Assembly: GCA_947167415.1 (NCBI GenBank)
Contig: CAMVHY010000040.1
Coordinates: 1-8,937 of the forward strand
Reading direction: 5' to 3'
DNA length: 8,937 nucleotides
Source: an uncultured Clostridia bacterium
GTDB lineage: Bacteria > Bacillota > Clostridia > Lachnospirales > CAMVHY01
The translations under genes and the position numbers were made by a program. The notes under the pieces are model-generated. The model made no database searches, had not been told where the DNA came from, and was given only the letters and a program-made list of their open reading frames with translations. How positions within the stretch are numbered: position 1 is the first letter of the stretch; each line of letters starts with the position of its first letter. Of the stretch, positions 7,160-8,937 are shown piece after piece.

Positions 7160-8329
7160 TTAAACGGCGAACATTTTTGTGAGAGTCATGCAAACGGTTC
7201 GGCAATGCATAGTGCCCCCGGTGCATACGTTGCGCGAACTATGGAAAAATTAGATTTTATAATCGAACAGACGGTTAAAAATACACACAATAATCTTGAT
7301 GCGATAAAAGGCGCAAAAGTTGTTGTGCAATTTATTTTTTTGGCCAGGCTCGGATGGGACAAAGAAACGATAGCCAAATATATAGATTATAAATCTAAAG
7401 TTAAAGGCGAACATCCTTGCGCAAGTTATGATACAAGTTTAAGCCTTGAAGATATTAAAAAATCATATTTTAGAACATTAGAATGCAAATACACAGTTCA
7501 TCCGGCATTAATTGCCGTACTTAACGCAAATAGTTTTGAAGAAGCAGTAAATAATGCGAGATCGATTTGAGGAGATTCTGATACGATTTGCGCAATTGCT
7601 GCACAAATGGCTGTGGCTCTTTGGCCAATTCCTGATAAATATAAAGACAAGATAAAAGAATATTCGCTTGATGTCAAAACAGAGGGTACTCTCAAATTAG
7701 ATCTTAAAAACCAAACAGCGCAAGAATTTTTATCTTGTAATACTGGTGGAAAAAATAATTTATTTATCAAGATCAACGATGAATTTAATAAGAAATTTGT
7801 TGCGCGTTATAAGGGTGATGATTTAATTTCTTGGCGACTAAAAAATACTTTGTCGATTGTTAAAAATCTAGAAGCCGATTTAAAAAATATTGCGACTGAA
7901 GAAAAAAAGAATAATTTAATTGCTTTGCTTGATAGAATAGAACAAGATTTGCAAAATAAATTTGCTAAAGCAGGAAACAATATCTCAAACAAAATGGCTG
8001 AGTTTGTGGAAAAAATAAAATCGAAAACAACAGAAATAAAAAATAAAGCAAAAACATTAAATATCCAAGTAAACAATGATAATTGTACGGCAGATAATTA
8101 TGTAACACCAAAAGGTTTTATCGAGGAAAAACCAGAAGTTATTTTTGTTCCGTATATTAAGATCCTAAAAAATGTTTTTGGACGCGAATTCAACATAGTA
8201 TTTATTTTAATTTGTGTGATTGCGGCGATTATATGTGCAATAAAAATATTATGGCTATTTTTCGGAATGTCAGCTGGTGTACTTTTATTAGTCATCATTA
8301 TTAATTTTGTGGAAAGTATCACCAAATAA
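7133..8329 (+). pseudogene. ADP-ribosylglycohydrolase (DraG/ARH) with coiled coil and C-terminal membrane hairpin; truncated and interrupted
   Basis: One frame runs from the IS5 tail (first ~9 codons) to TAA 8327-8329 with a single TGA at 7568-7570. ARH family enzymes remove ADP-ribose from proteins using two metal ions. Visible family marks are NGSAM (7193-7207), KNTHNN, AIKGA, FLARLG, and GDSDT just after the TGA, where relatives have GGDSDT with metal-binding aspartates. The N-terminal half with the TDDT metal site is missing, so catalysis is unlikely. About 80 helical, charged residues follow (about 7820-8065), then two hydrophobic segments (8195-8260 and about 8264-8311) with a tiny loop. 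No Shine-Dalgarno or natural start is seen; the gene lost its 5' end at the IS junction. Apart from the TGA the downstream frame is open for about 250 codons, suggesting recent decay. The 3' part (ATG 7607-8329) might be annotated separately. All Trp codons here are TGG. Confidence 0.75.
7568..7574 (+). other. In-frame TGA overlapping a Shine-Dalgarno-like TGAGGAG
   Basis: ATT TGA GGA GAT TCT GAT reads I-stop-G-D-S-D. A single G-to-T change from GGA would give this stop at the first glycine of the family motif GGDSDT. The change also creates TGAGGAG, a good ribosome-binding sequence. No ATG, GTG or TTG in this frame lies at suitable spacing; the first ATG is 7607, 32 bases on. Reinitiation is therefore possible but poorly placed, and a plain nonsense mutation is the simplest reading. 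Confidence 0.7.
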
Positions 8330-8413
8330 AATCGGAGAACAACATTTAAAAATTGATTTAGATGCTGTCTACACAAAAAAAGATAAAAAAGAGGAATAAA
8401 CTATAAAATAAAG
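8330..8413. other. Short intergenic gap with no recognisable gene
   Basis: The gap is A-rich with no hairpin plus T tract, so no terminator is evident after the ADP-ribosylglycohydrolase frame. GATGCTGTCTACAC (8361-8374) resembles GGTGCTATCTACAC near 6956-6969, but the likeness is too short to interpret. Confidence 0.4.
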
Positions 8414-8441
8414 TATAATGGAGAAAAATAAAAAACAGGAG
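8414..8441 (+). promoter_or_regulatory. Possible promoter and ribosome-binding site of the IS5 transposase
   Basis: TATAAT at 8414-8419 could be a -10 box, though no -35 box is visible 17 bases upstream. AGGAG at 8437-8441 lies ten bases before ATG 8452, the probable original transposase start. Confidence 0.4.
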
Positions 8442-8451
8442 CAAAATAAAA

Positions 8452-8937
8452 ATGAAAAAAAACGTATCATAGAAATGCAAAGCGGAAGCTAATAGAACCG
8501 TACCTAACAGGCCATCCTGAGCAACATGGAGGCATAGCCAAAATAATCGGAAGTTTATCAATGCAGTTGTTTGGATACTTAAAACAAAATCTCCGTGGAG
8601 AAATTTACCGCCGGATTATGGCAAGTGGGGTACGATTCATCAAAGATTTGTTCGATGGCAAAAAAAAGGTATGTGAAAAAAATTATTTAAGATACTGGAA
8701 GATGATGCAAATTTTGAATGGCAATCATAAACTCGAGTTATGTGAAAATACAGCTGTGGCGTGCGACGGAAATCAGGCTGTATCAAAGACAAAAGGAGAC
8801 TTAATTCGAAAATACACTTAGCCGTTAATGAGCGCGGTTTGCCTGTAAAATTTATCGTTACCGAGGGAACGCGTGCCGATTGTAAAGAAGCTATTAACTT
8901 GCTCAAAAATCTCGATGCAAAATTAGTCTTTGCAGAT
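8452..8937 (+). mobile_element. IS5-family insertion sequence, frameshifted transposase, cut by window end
   Basis: From ATG 8452 a broken transposase can be followed through shifting frames: KRIIEMQSG (about 8460-8486), KLIEPYLTGHPEQHGGIAK (8486-8542), NNRKFINAVVWILK then SPWRNLPPDYGKWGTIHQRF (8542 onward), and LFKILEDDANFEW to 8721. Then come INSSYVKI (8730-8750), AVACDGNQAVSKTKG (8753-8797) and LNSKIHLAV to LVFAD at the window end. This is the classic IS5-type order, and INSSYVK holds the position of the first catalytic aspartate (usually IDxSxVK), here Asn. At least five single-base frameshifts (near 8460, 8486, 8540, 8722 and 8798) and one TGA at a conserved Trp (8674-8676) make it inactive. 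It is visibly richer in G and C than the rest of the window. The 3' end and both terminal inverted repeats are not seen. Confidence 0.85.

Noticed and set aside
8361..8374. GATGCTGTCTACAC resembling GGTGCTATCTACAC near 6956
   Set aside because: Twelve of 14 bases match, but the flanks do not align convincingly and the 6956 site is explained by decayed IS5 sequence.
8418..8471. Tiny 17-codon frame MEKNKKQEQN before the IS5 transposase
   Set aside because: Its ATG overlaps the TATAAT box, it has no Shine-Dalgarno, and its composition is simple A-rich DNA.
8561..8821. Open frame of 86 codons beginning MQLFGYLKQN
   Set aside because: Its first half is out of frame with the IS5 transposase that the same DNA clearly encodes in frame +1 (WILK, SPWRNLPPDYGKWGT). 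Only its end (AVACDGNQAVSKTKG) is the true frame, reached through a frameshift. It is not a separate gene.

Overview
The window is very AT-rich, with long A and T runs and AT-biased codons. It reads on the + strand only. The two housekeeping genes, trpS and cysS, resemble those of low-GC Firmicutes, probably Clostridia, judged from remembered family sequences. Decayed gene copies, insertion-sequence wreckage and two large proteins with eukaryote-interaction-like architecture suggest a reduced, host-associated genome, for example a clostridial symbiont of protists. This lifestyle is inferred, not shown.

Layout: 1-270 holds a decayed copy of the promoter and first ~60 codons of trpS. 426-4013 encodes a 1195-residue protein. 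Its first two thirds are charged, helical and coiled-coil-like, with a 34-residue internal repeat. Its C-terminal third looks like an atypical kinase of the PI3/4-kinase, HipA and actin-fragmin-kinase type (DRHxxN, then IDND). A strong terminator follows. The intact trpS (4276-5274) and cysS (5296-6699) form a tight two-gene operon for tRNA charging.

After cysS the DNA is accessory and damaged. About 200 bases hold no recognisable gene. Next comes a fragment of an IS5-family transposase (about 6956-7159), which runs in frame into a 5'-truncated ADP-ribosylglycohydrolase gene (to 8329). That gene has one internal TGA at the conserved GGDSDT motif, then a coiled-coil region and a C-terminal pair of membrane segments. 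A second, more complete but frameshifted IS5 transposase (8452 to the window end) follows and runs off the edge.

The two accessory genes share one arrangement. The kinase-like gene lies between two direct copies of the trpS 5' end. The ADP-ribosylglycohydrolase gene lies between two direct copies of an IS5 transposase. Both could be gained, lost or rearranged by recombination between the flanking repeats. I see no CRISPR array, tRNA, rRNA, riboswitch or recognisable defence system. The best candidate for something undescribed is the large coiled-coil/kinase protein, followed by the membrane-anchored ADP-ribosylglycohydrolase architecture.
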